Below, piece by piece: positions 1 to 11,311 of a stretch of DNA of 64,000 bases. The number at the start of each line of letters is the position of its first letter. Position 1 is the first letter of the stretch. This DNA is from Rhodotorula mucilaginosa. Lineage: Eukaryota > Basidiomycota > Microbotryomycetes > Sporidiobolales > Sporidiobolaceae. Location: NCBI GenBank assembly GCA_034406715.1, contig CP137867.1, positions 806,001 through 870,000 of the forward strand. The letters run 5' to 3'. Made by a program: the position numbers and the translations under genes. Below the pieces are notes generated by a model that was given only the letters and a program-made list of their open reading frames with translations, was not told the DNA's origin and did not search any database.

Positions 1-1190
1 ATCGTGTCGTACAGCTTTTGCAACGAGGCCGAGAGCTGAGTCGGCGAGGCGATCCTGCGCAGCCGCACGAGTTCGACAGGTCACAGATCAGTATAATACG
101 CAGACCACGGGAGCCATGCGAGGAGCGAGGGCGGCGCGGGCTCACTTTTCGGCCTTGAAGGCGCGCTTAAAGTCGGAGCGGAGGAAGGACCCGAACGAGC
201 CGGGCTCGGCTTTGACCTTGTAGGCGAGCAGCATCGGGTACGACTAGCCGAGGTTCAGTTGTCAAGTCAGCCACTAGCTCTTCGCAAAGCCTGCACCAGC
301 TCTCCAGCTCGAGGGAGAGCAGAAGGGCCGGAAGGAAGCGAGAGAGAGAGCGCGGGGAACTCACGCCGTCCATCGAGAGGCTCATGTCCTGGAACAACTG
401 CTCGATTCCCTCGGCTTCCATCTTGTCCGGCGTACCTTCCTCGGCGTAGGCAGCAAAGAAGCGCTCAAAGCCGTCTTCGAACGAGAGGGGCTTGGTCGAT
501 TTCGACTTGGAGGAGGAGGAGCCCTTCTTGGCCTTGGTTCCCGCGACGGGGGTCGTGTCGCCCGGCGTCGAGGTCGAGTCGAGCGGCTCGAGCGAGGCAA
601 GCGCAGCCTTGCTTGGCTCGGCGGCCTTGTCCGAGGCTGTCAGGGCGCGTACCGTATATCACCAGGTCAGTTGAGCCGCCAGCGAGAGCGGCAGTCGCGA
701 TCAGGACCTCGTGTTGGGCGTGACTCTCACCTTTGCCCACAGACTTCTTCTTCTTGTCGTTCTCGTCCTTGGTACTCTTGGACGCGCCCTTGCCCTTGGA
801 AGAAGGCGTGGTCTTTTTGCCCTTTTTCGGACTCTCGATGATCACGTCGCTGTCGGAATCGTCATCGCCGCTGCTGTCCGACTCGACGATGGTGATCTCT
901 GCCTGGTTCTTGCTCTTGCTCTTGGAGGAGCTTGACGCGGTCGCAGAAGCGCCCTTGACCCTGGCCTTGGACGAGGACGAGGAGGCAGCAGCGGCGCGGG
1001 ATGACTTTGCGGGAGAGTCGGCGGCTGCGGTCGAGCGCTTCTTGGCTTTGGGAGCGGATTGGCCGGCAGTAGCGTCAGCCTTGCGTTTCGGTGCCTGTGT
1101 GCCCCATACACATCGCACGTCAGTCGGGCTATGGCGAGGGGTGAGGCGTGTGCGGCCCCACGAGCGGGAGAGAGCGGGAGAGCACACCAT
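1..1190 (-). CDS. DCN1: DCN1-like cullin neddylation protein (C-terminus cut by window edge)
   Basis: Exons 1190-1188, 1094-731, 636-365, 243-146, 54-1 (runs off the window). The family acts as an E3-like scaffold that promotes transfer of NEDD8/Rub1 from Ubc12 to cullins. The C-terminal half shows the potentiating-neddylation fold: FERFFAAYAEEG, EAEGIEQLFQDM and, after two introns, PMLLAYKVKAEPGSFG and LRSDFKRAF, which align with the DCUN1D4/5 pattern (EGMEKFCED, MLVLAWKLEAESMG, FTKEEWLKGM). The first 120 or so residues are Ser/Lys/Asp-rich and disordered, with two SUMO-interaction-like patches (ITIVESD, DVIIESP). The first coding exon is only the ATG: the codon abuts a GTGTGC donor and exon 2 starts APKRKADA. 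Divergent from RAD18. Family assignment is firm; the N-terminal exon is inferred. Confidence 0.8.
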
Positions 1191-1536
1191 GAGGACGGAA
1201 GCGGCGGCGATGCGGCGAGCGAGAGCGGCGAGACCTTGAAGCAGCGTGTCTGTGTGAGCGTGTCCGAGTCCTCGCCCTGCCTCTGCGCGTGCTCGTGCTC
1301 GGAGCGAGGTGAACCGTCAAAGGCAAACAATGTCAACTTGAACTCTTGAGCGTCAACTCGCCACACCCACACAGCGCGGGCTGAGGTGCACGCAGACGCA
1401 GCAAGAAGTCTACAGCTACTACTCGGACGCGTCGTCGCGCCTTTGTCCGCCGCTCATCCGTTCCGTGGTCATCGTCCTGCTCCACACTTTTGACCTCTCG
1501 ACACTCTCGCTCGAGCAGTCACGGAGCAACGCGCAG
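1191..1536. promoter_or_regulatory. Divergent DCN1 / RAD18 intergenic region
   Basis: About 350 bases separate the two start codons, so the region must hold both promoters and 5' leaders. Direct reading shows no ORF that extends either protein, no repeat and no RNA gene. The RAD18 side is C/T-rich just before the start. Confidence 0.5.
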
Positions 1537-3732
1537 ATGGCGCCGAGTACGCGCAAGGGCAAGGGCAGGAGCGTCACAACCGCCGCAGAGCTCGCGGCCG
1601 CCGGTGAACTCGACGCCGACTCGGACTTTGCGTTCCCTTCCCTGTCGGCCCTCGACTCGAGCCTCCGCTGCGCCATCTGCTCCGAACTGTACACCGCGCC
1701 CGTCCTCCTGACCCACTGCGGTCACTCGTTCGACTCGCGCTGCCTCGCCCAACACTTTGTCGTCAAACGGAGTTGCCCGACTTGCCACCGCGAAGCGTTT
1801 CACGACCACACCGTTCGCAATCAGGCCCTCTCCGAACTCGTCGAGAGTTGGCGCGCAGCGAGGTGAGCAACTTGACGTGCAGAAGCTCTGCCGTCGCACA
1901 GGGGAAATTGACCGGACTGTATCGCCAGGTCCGATCTCTTGCAATTGCAGGCGCAGGCAGCTCGAAACGCAACTCCGGAAGCCGGTCATTCACGCGGACT
2001 GAAACCGACGAACGGAGAGACAGAAAGTCACGACAAGGATCGCACCCGCAGCGCCACGACCAAGGACGGAAAACGCAAGGCCGCCTCTTCCTCATCTCCG
2101 GTGCCGAGAGCGGTCAAACGCGAAAAGTTCGAAGACGCGAGCTCCGACATCGAGATCCTCGAGGAGATCCCAGTGGACCGCAAGCCTGCGAAGCGACCGA
2201 GGACCCGCCGGCGAGATCCGGAACAAGAGTCGACCCCGCCGCTCGCAGCCGCCGACCCCACTGATCGTGAGCGTGCTCTCCCTCCTCCCTTTTCTTCTGC
2301 CCACGTCGACTAAAACAAGCATGCGATACTCTCCTCCGCGCGGCAGCCAATCTCGTGGTCGAATGTCCGCTTTGCGGGCGGTCCCTCAAGAACGGGCTCA
2401 TGTCGGGACATCTCGATCGCTGCACGGGCGAACCGTCGTCGACGACCGGTACGAGACCGGACGCGGGCCCTTCGCAGGCTTGGAGCAAGTTGATGTCGAC
2501 GTCTACTTCGAATGGCTCGAGAAGCGCAGGAGGCTCGAACACGAAAGATGGATCCAGCAGGTGCAGCTTCACACCTTTGCCCCGAAAAGACACGGCTCGA
2601 ATCCTGATCATGGCTCTTCGTCGACCCTACCGCAGCGCGTCGACCAACGCAGGCGATATGGATCTCTCCAAGAAGCTACCTCTCGGATCCTATCAGCACA
2701 AGAAATCCGCGCAACTGGTCAAGATGCTCAAGGTGGGTTCAGGAGGAGGGTTGGACAAATCAAGTCACAGCGTCCGCTCCAGTTCGAGCTGACACGACTA
2801 TTGCTTCTCCGTAACGGACCTTGAATCAACAGGACTATGGACTGCCGACCGACAGCCCGAACGGCCTCTCGCCCGAAGCCAAGGTCACTCACCTCCAGCG
2901 ACGGCATCGCCAGTTCGTCATCCTCTGGAACGCGAACGCCGACCTCGACTCGGAACATCCGGCTCGCAAGACGGCCAAGCAGCTTCGGACCGAACTCAGG
3001 CGGTGGGAGGACGACCAAGACCGTGCAGAAGGGAAAGGCGAGATTGCCGAGGATCATGCGGTTAGTTCTCTCTTTCTCCTTGCGCTCCAGTCTCGGTCTT
3101 TTCGTGTCGACACGCTGACGACGATTCTTTCATCTCGGTGGATGTACGTTGGGCTGGAACAGGTCAAGTACGCTGAACAGTATCGCGAGCTCATTGCGCA
3201 AGCTCGCGCGACGCACGAAAAAGCCAAGAAGGCGAAGGAAGAAGCAGCCGCCCAAGCGCCCGACACGCAACGAAGCAAGACACCGGAAGAAGCCGCTCCG
3301 CCGACAACAGAACAGGAGAAGGAGGCTACACCACCGTCGCGAGAGGAGGACCAGCCCGAGCAGCGAAAGAAGTCGGTCCGGGTGGTTTCGCCGCCGCCGC
3401 GGTCGTCTCCCTCTCCTTCTCCCGCTCTCATCGGAACTGCCGAGCGTCGCGGCGCCTCCGACGACAGCGGCTCGACCGGCTCCTCCTCTTCTTCCCCCCT
3501 CTTGCCTTCTAGTCCTCTTCTCGCTGCCAGCGCGGAGCCCGACGATGACTCGGAGGAGGAGCGGAGGAGCCGGGGCACGAGCCTCAAACGGAGGACGCCG
3601 AGTCCGTTCGATCCGGCGGGTCCGCGTCCGAGTCAGCGGAACCGGGAGGAGGAGCGCATGTTTGCGGAACTGTATGGCGATCGGGCAGCGGACGAGTCGC
3701 TTCAGGTCATGGAGGAAGACTCGGGGACCTAG
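1537..3732 (+). CDS. RAD18: RAD18 postreplication-repair E3 ubiquitin ligase
   Basis: Exons 1537-1862, 1929-2266, 2347-2732, 2833-3060, 3163-3732; 615 residues. RAD18 with RAD6 monoubiquitinates PCNA at stalled forks in the nucleus. The domain order is diagnostic: an N-terminal C3HC4 RING (from C45, CAICSEL through HCGHSF to CPTC), a UBZ4-type C2HC finger (CPLCGRSL, H and C in SGHLDRC, residues about 227-246), and a SAP motif (about 325-380: LPLGSYQHKKSAQLVKMLKDYGLPTD followed by LQRRHRQFVILWNANAD). Between RING and UBZ lies an acidic hydrophobic patch (DIEILEEIP, near residue 180) resembling a SUMO-interaction motif. The last 170 residues are Ser/Pro/Glu-rich and probably disordered. The 102-base last intron is a multiple of three without a stop, so it could also be read through. 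Start chosen at MAPSTRKG; an in-frame codon run continues upstream without an ATG. Confidence 0.93.
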
Positions 3733-3987
3733 CTGGGGGCGGCGACAGGTGACGGGAGAAGCCGGAGTTGAGCGAACCGAGGGATGAAGAGATCCTGAAG
3801 ATTTGAGACCTTGCATGACATTTTACAATGCATCAGACGCGTCCTTATCGCCTGCATCTGGATGTTGCGGAGAAATTCGCGGTGGTTGACCGCGGAGGAG
3901 AGCGCCGTCCGAATCGCGCGATTTGGCTTCACCCCTGCGTCGCTCGTTACCCGTTCCGAAGCTAGCTAGAAATACCCGCATCCGAGA

Positions 3988-5207
<1,220 letters not shown>

Positions 5208-5524
5208 AACAGTAGAACCCCTGAAGTGAGAGAAGGGACAAAAGTACGGGCCTGTAAATCCGCCATGCCCTATTGTCTATCTGCTGCGCTTCCTGGGAGG
5301 AAAGACCAGATCCGGAGCTTCTGTCGGCTGTTCTTCCATTACACCTCCTTCACTTTCTTGAGCGACACCGTTAGAGACCAGTTGTACAGAAGGGGAAGGA
5401 ACGACTCTACCACAACAAAAGGGACACTGTCAGAGGAATCGGCGAACGACCAAAAAAGAGGGACGAGCCAAGGGGCAAAATATGAAGACAACAAGGCGTC
5501 GCGGGGAACACAGATACTGAGAGT
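5208..5524. other. Convergent 3' intergenic region
   Basis: Shared 3' flank of adenylate kinase (+) and the F-box gene (-). It is A/T-richer than the flanking exons and holds no convincing gene, repeat or RNA. Confidence 0.5.
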
Positions 5525-7985
5525 TCAAGAGCGGCGCGTCATGAGCCAAGTGCCTTCGTACCCGTTCATGTCGGTCGGCGTGTGCGTGTCGCGCCATCGC
5601 CCGACGAGGTTGCCTCCGACCAGCATCCCGCGATAGATCCAGCGACCGCGCGTGTCCGGCGTATACTCCTTCACGATCGAGAACATGCCGTCCCACGCCC
5701 GGACCCGACCCTTCAGGACAAACTGACCCCACGCCGAGTGACCCGTCCCGGTGAGGAGGATCTCGTATTCGCCGTCGGCGTCGACGTCCGTCCATTCTCC
5801 TTCTTCGTCGCTTTCGCGCAGCGCCGAGTTGACGTCGGACCAGCTCTTTGCCCGCTTCGAAGCTCGGCCGGAACAGGATGGGTCGATCTCGAGGTCGAGA
5901 GAGGTGCGCCGGCGGCTCGTGCTGCGCTCCGGGCGAGGATGACTGGGACCGACGGCGGCGGAGGAGGAAGCAGAAGAAGTTGCAGGGGTAGGCATCGATG
6001 TCGAGGCGACCAGCGACGGCTGCGAAGGGCGACGCGTCGATCCCGGAGGGCCCGCCTCGACACCTTCGCCAACCGCGAAACCGGCGTTCAGAAGCGAACC
6101 CCTGCCTCCAGGTTTCTGACCCCGCTCGAGTCGCACAATGCGCTCCTCAAGTTTCCACACCTGGGGTTGATCGCCAAACGGTCCCTCGTACAGGCTGCGC
6201 ATGCGACCGCCGAGCATGTCGCGGTACGAATCAAAGTCGAAAAAGGAGAAGCGGCCCTCCCAGCTGCCGGTGAGCGCGCCTCGCATGTACAGCTTAGGTA
6301 ATCCGAGCGACGAGTAAGGGTCGATACAAGAAGCGCCTCGGATGAAATCGCGGTCGTGCTGCCGCGACACGAGCTCGGGGAGCGGCGTCTTGGTCGGTCG
6401 GCTCGCCGGCGTCAGACCTCCCGGTCCCGCGTGAGAAGTGTTGGCGCCAATCATGTGCTGTGCAGGCGTGCCTTGCGCATGAGTAAGGAGGTCGCTCTGC
6501 GCGGCCGGATCCTGCTCGACACGGTGGAAGAAGGAGAAGATCGCGGCTTGAGCTAGGTTGGGCGGCGCCATCTCGACTCGGCGTCCCATATGCGTGACGA
6601 GTTGCGCATTCGATCGAGGTCGCAGATCAGCAAAGAAGGGGCCTTCGGGCGGCGGTCTGACGGGGTATTCTTCATGCGAGACGGGTAGACTCGGGATCGT
6701 CCATGGCGCTGGAAAGGCGTCAAACTGTAGAAGACCGCACGGGTGAGCATGCGCATCTATGCTCTGCAATCAGAATTGACGCACCTTGTGAGCCGCAAAG
6801 ACGTAAGGCTTGAGGACGAAAAAGCGCTGATCCGATTCGAGTGGGGTTTCCGTGGATAGATCGTCTGCGAACCGCGAGGAGTGTCAGCGAACGGGAAACT
6901 ACGAGCTGTTGAAGAGACGGAACACAAGGACTCACCACCGCCCAGCCAGCCGATCCACAAACCAAGAGCCCGTCCGGCGGTCTGTCGAGGCCATCCTGGC
7001 TTCAACGCTTCGGGCAGCAGCGAGTGATCGTAGAAGAGGCGCATATAGGTGTGCAGCCGCGCGTATTCGGTGAGGTGCGGCAAATTCTTGCCGTCTGCAA
7101 GAAGCGGCTGTCAGCGTGCAATTGAACGAAACAGAAAGATCTCGTCGTCCTCACCATTCTCGAGCAGCATCAAGAAACAAGTCCAGAGATTCTGCGTGAG
7201 CTCGTCCGGCTCTTGCAGCTTGGTTTTGCCCGCCTGCGGCGTAAACGCTTGCAGCCTTGGACTGCTCGGGCGCGACGCCGATGGCGGGATTTGGCCGCTC
7301 AACGCGGCGGCTCGCATCTTGGTCAAGACGGTGCAGCGTCGCTTGAACTCGACCGCATAGTCTCGATTTGTGAGCGGTCTCCATGGTGACTTGTTGTCCG
7401 GGAACTCCTCCGATGGACTGGCGGGGCGCGTGAAGCTCACGCCCGGGTCGAGTTGCAATTCGGCGTCGGGCTTGACCTCTGGCAAGGTCTGGAGCAAGTC
7501 TCGCTTCTCGCGGCGCTGCTCGATGCGGTTCATCTGCAGAAGCTCGCGGGTATAAGCGAAGTGCTCCTGTGCACCGGCGTCTGGTTTCGAATTTTGCGGT
7601 GTGAAGAAAGGGCGGCCGGTTGAGAAGGGGAAGTACGGACCTGGGCCCACCGCCTCTCGGCGCTGCGATGGTCGAAGCGCTCCTTAAATAGATTGGCATA
7701 GAAGCCTGCGTTCCTCGGTCCGAGAACGTCGTAGAACCGGCGGCTGAGGATGAGCAAGTTGCGGATCTCGGTTGGCGGTCCGACGGGCGTGAGGCGGCAC
7801 ACGGCATGCCCGATCGCCTCGATGAGCTCTGGCGGGAGAGACTCCATCGACGAGTAGCATCTCGACGTCTCTGGCTCTGGCGACGGCGTGTTCTGCAGCG
7901 ATAGGTTCGCACGCAGTCGATCGGCGAGCGGAGCGGTGCCACACGACTCGGAGACGACCTCGCGATCCGATTCCAGTTCTGCCAT
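5525..7985 (-). CDS. F-box protein, fungal-specific C-terminal domain
   Basis: Exons 7985-7641, 7566-7155, 7094-6936, 6864-6785, 6724-5525; 731 residues. Likely an SCF ubiquitin-ligase substrate receptor. An F-box is visible near residues 55-100: SLPPELIEAIGHAVCR then NLLILSRRFYDVLGP. The middle (HTYMRLFYDHSLLPEAL, GRALGLWIGWLGGG, RFFVLKPYVFAAHK, HMGRRVEMAPPNLAQAAIFSFFHR) resembles conserved fungal F-box proteins of unknown substrate. A C-terminal beta-rich module has regularly placed Gly/Trp (ALTGSWEGRFSFFDFD, GQFVLKGRVRAWDGMFS, GRWIYRGMLVGGNLVGRWRD, GYEGTW). Ser/Arg-rich linkers separate the parts. The first intron has a weak GTCCGT donor. Start taken at the first ATG before the F-box (MAELESD). 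Confidence 0.82.
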
Positions 7986-8377
7986 CGACTCCGGCAAGCT
8001 GTCGGATAATCGCCCGCTCAGTTCCGGGTGCAAATAGAGAGCAGGTGCTGTGCCCTAGACGAAGGAGAGAAGGACCGCCTTCCCCACCTCGAATGCCGAA
8101 TCAGGAGCCGCGCCAAGTGTTGTGAGCTCGATCGCGTTGCATGCATACAGACAGATTCAGCGATGACACCGGATTTTCAAAAGTGCGCTCGCAGATGCAA
8201 TCAATCAATAGGCAAGAAGACCCTCTGTAGCGCGTGAGCGATGATGGTTCTTTTGCCCGGCAATAGAGAGAGGCCGCCACGCGCGCAGCTCAGTACAGTG
8301 TCTGTTGCGCATCCTTGGCATGGATTGTTACATACATATGCGATACAGGTCCTGTCTAGTAGATGCGTTCCGATGGG
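7986..8377. other. Spacer: 5' flank of F-box gene, 3' flank of SLC41-type gene
   Basis: Tandem minus-strand spacing of about 390 bases, expected to hold the F-box gene promoter and the transporter 3' UTR. No ORF with family signal, repeat or RNA gene was seen. Confidence 0.45.
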
Positions 8378-10563
8378 TCATGCGATCCACCTCCGTCGTA
8401 CAGCCTCGGTCACCGTCTCCATTAATGCCGAGCTGGCGACATCCGAAACGCTCGACATGTCGGGGTCGCCTGCTGTAGAAGCTGTCGGTGTTGACTGCAT
8501 ACCACACACGGCATAGGCCGCAACGAGGAGCAGTTGTCCAGAGACGTCGAGGAAAGCGCTCAGGAGGGGAAGGGCGTAGACTGTCAATCCGGTATCAACG
8601 TAGTCAGCAATTTCTTCGAGATGGGAATGAAAGATAGCATGCCCGCTGTGCTCCGGAGAATGGAGACAGCGTTGCCAATTTGCTGTGCCGGAGTAGCGAG
8701 ATCTACGACGAACCGTCCGGGTCGTAATCGAGCTTCCAAAGAAGGAGCGAGCCTTGATGCGCCAAAACGAGTCCGAGGGCGGTCTACCGGGCCAACATAC
8801 CGTCAGCGTCTTGCGCGGCTCAGAGAGCTCAGACAACTCGTCATCTCGTGTAGACGCACCTGGATTGCGATGGCGACAAAGAAGGCAAGGATGAAACTCG
8901 GCTTGCCCTCGAGTTGGCTCGTCACGATCGTGAACCCCAAAAAGGCCATCACGACCGGGCAGGTCATCAACCATAGCGAGGCCGACGTGATGAGGTAGTG
9001 TTCTCGCCGGCCGGAATGCAGAGCCGTCGAGATGCGCGAGACAAAGACGGAAGCGGCAGATCCAGTGATGGCGGTGATGACCGGTGCGATGAGGGCGTAG
9101 CCAGGGTACCGGGTTACATAAGTCTGCAACACGACGCCGCTCCCGCTGCAAGGTCAGACCGGGTGAAAAAGATTAGTAGTTGTGCGCCAAGCGTAGAAAA
9201 TCCAAGACAACACACCTGGAGATGGCCATCGCAGCAAAGAGGGGCGTCCAGCCCATCGTGAGCAGCTCTTGCACGTACGGGTTGCGGAATGCGACCACGG
9301 TGTTGAAGGCGACGGAGCCGAGGAGGGCGACGAATACAAGGGTCGAGACGATCGTCCCCATGAACAACAGGAAAAGACTGCTCAGCCCGCCGAGCATTAG
9401 GAGCGTGATCAAGTCGCCTAGAGATGACGCGAGGGGAGTGGCGATATTGTCTGGTCGGTGGGTTCCGTTCGTGAAGAGTCAGCGCGGTTTTGAGGGATTT
9501 GGGGAAAAGCAATTGCCTTGACCCACCTGGATTGACTCGGAAACGACGGCACAAGACGACGAGAGAACACATGAAGCTTCCGAGGACGCCGCTGCTGAGT
9601 CCGGCTGCGAGCATGCTCACGCACAGGACGAGAAGGGCTTCAAAGTATCCTCCGCGCAACGAGGCGGTCGCGTCGGTCCCGGCGTTCTCTGGCGATGCAC
9701 CGCTATGAAGAGGGTGCTGCAGCGGGGTGTGAACGCCCTGACGTGACGCAAGGCCGAGGAGGAAGGCCAGCAGGCCCGACAAGAGCGAAACGATCAGGGC
9801 TTGGACCTGGAGGAGGGCGAGGTTGCCGAGGATGAGCGACCTGCGCGTTAATCGGAGGTCGAGTTCGCCGATGTTGGCCGAGGTCGAGAAGCGCGCGGCG
9901 AGGTTCATCTCGAGGTTCCCCTTGAGGTTCAGAAGGATCGGAACGAGGATGAACAGCTCCTCGATCCGGACAAAGACTCGCCAGGTCTGAGAACGTTGCC
10001 TTCGTCAGTTTCAATTCCCGGTCATTGAACCGTCGTCCGATGAGACTGACCTGGACGCGCTGTAGCAGTTCACCGGTGAGGATCGACGTGAAAAGAGTGA
10101 GGAGCAAAACTGGCAGCGTCTGCGTTCAACATGCACCCGTCAGCCTCGTCTGGAAATGCCATGTAGATGCAGCCAGATCATTACACACCTCTCGAAGCAT
10201 CTCGGCGGTGAATACGCGTCTCTGACGGGCGGTCATTCCACCGGTGACCCGAGTGAGGACGGATTTCTCCTCTGAGCCCGCGGCAAAACTGGCCCGCAGC
10301 TCTGCGCCCGGCTCTTCGCAGGAATCACCGACCGGCCCCTCGTCCTTGCCGTCGTCTGTCCTGTCATCGCCGACGGATAGTCTGCCGTTCCCTGTCGAGA
10401 GGAGCTGTTCGATTTCGTCGTCGTCGTCGTCGGAGAGTCCTTCGTCGAGTCTGCGCGGCGGCCGAGCTTCATTTGGAGATTGCTCACGGCTGTCGCTCCG
10501 TGCACCATCCGTAGATTGACCTGCAAGCTCATAGCCGTCCTTTGCGGCTCTGATGGATGCCAT
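8378..10563 (-). CDS. MgtE/SLC41-family divalent cation (Mg2+) transporter
   Basis: Exons 10563-10189, 10119-10051, 9986-9527, 9450-9216, 9145-8860, 8783-8714, 8580-8378; 565 residues. Integral membrane carrier or channel, probably moving Mg2+ across the plasma or an organellar membrane. Both MgtE-type half-repeats are visible. Repeat 1: ILTGELLQRV, ELFILVPILLNLKGNLEMNLAARFSTSANIGELD, then NPDNIATPLASSLGDLITL. Repeat 2: YPGYALIAPVITAITGSAASVFVSRISTALH, closing with DPDVYALPLLSAFLDVSGQLLL. The DPDN/DPD-containing helices with a small/polar GDL motif are the family signature. About ten membrane segments follow an acidic N-terminal tail (DDDDDEIEQLL). The last intron separates DPD from VYALPLL and uses a GTTCGT donor; it was placed because only that phase restores the second motif. 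Confidence 0.87.
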
Positions 10564-11311
10564 GTCGGGCCCGAACTGCGAGACGGTCCTGGGCGGAGGA
10601 TCCGGCGCACGTCGTCGCTTCTTTTGACTCGCAGGGGATTGCGAGTAGCGTCGGGAGCGTTCAACGAGTGATTGGCAGCATCCAGTCCCTCCTGGAAGCA
10701 GCGAGAGCGGCAATTGCAAAAGTCGGCGGGACAGACGCCGTCAAAGCCGCGAGCACGCGCATCATTGGGCGCCCCCGCAACGCGCAACAGCCTCAAAGTC
10801 GCGATCTGCCTGCTGCGACACGCTCCAAGATTGCCCTCCATCCAGTCCCGCCCGTCCAGCCGCCGTTCAAACGCGACGAGAGGCCGTGACGCCGCGCCTG
10901 GTGCTCCAACCACCCACCGAAGCAACACGTTCACGACGCCGCCGGGAGGGCTTTGCATGGCATACTGAGGTCGAGAGAGGTCAGTCTGCGCTGCTCACAC
11001 GCTCGAAACGCGCTCGGAGGCCTTCCAGGCGCCGGGCGAGAATGATGTCGTCAAACAGCGGGGTGGTGCGGCAGATCCTACCCGACAGCGCGACCAGAGC
11101 CCGGACCGGTACTGCAAGTTGTTACACAGCGTCAAGACTCTCGCTGGTGGAAATTGGGACGCGCCTCCGATCGCCCTATACCGTCTTCTCAGTCCATTCG
11201 GATTTTTTTATATCCGCTCTCGCACGACTTGACGACAACATCCAGAACTACCTATGGAAATAGCATACTGACACATTGCGATCCACAGTCTACTAGAGTG
11301 ACCGGCTGGAC
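10564..11311. promoter_or_regulatory. Divergent SLC41-type / ADA3 intergenic region
   Basis: About 750 bases between two divergent start codons. In-frame codons upstream of the transporter ATG are rich in Arg/Pro/Ser (for example SQKKRRRAPDPPP) and contain no ATG, so an upstream exon cannot be excluded. Near 11190-11280 the DNA is AT-richer, plausibly the ADA3 core promoter. Confidence 0.45.

Noticed and set aside
10233-10958. 241-codon minus-strand open frame beginning with an ATG upstream of the SLC41-type gene
   Set aside because: It overlaps the transporter's first exon in another frame, has no domain-like pattern, and GC-rich coding DNA readily leaves such open frames.
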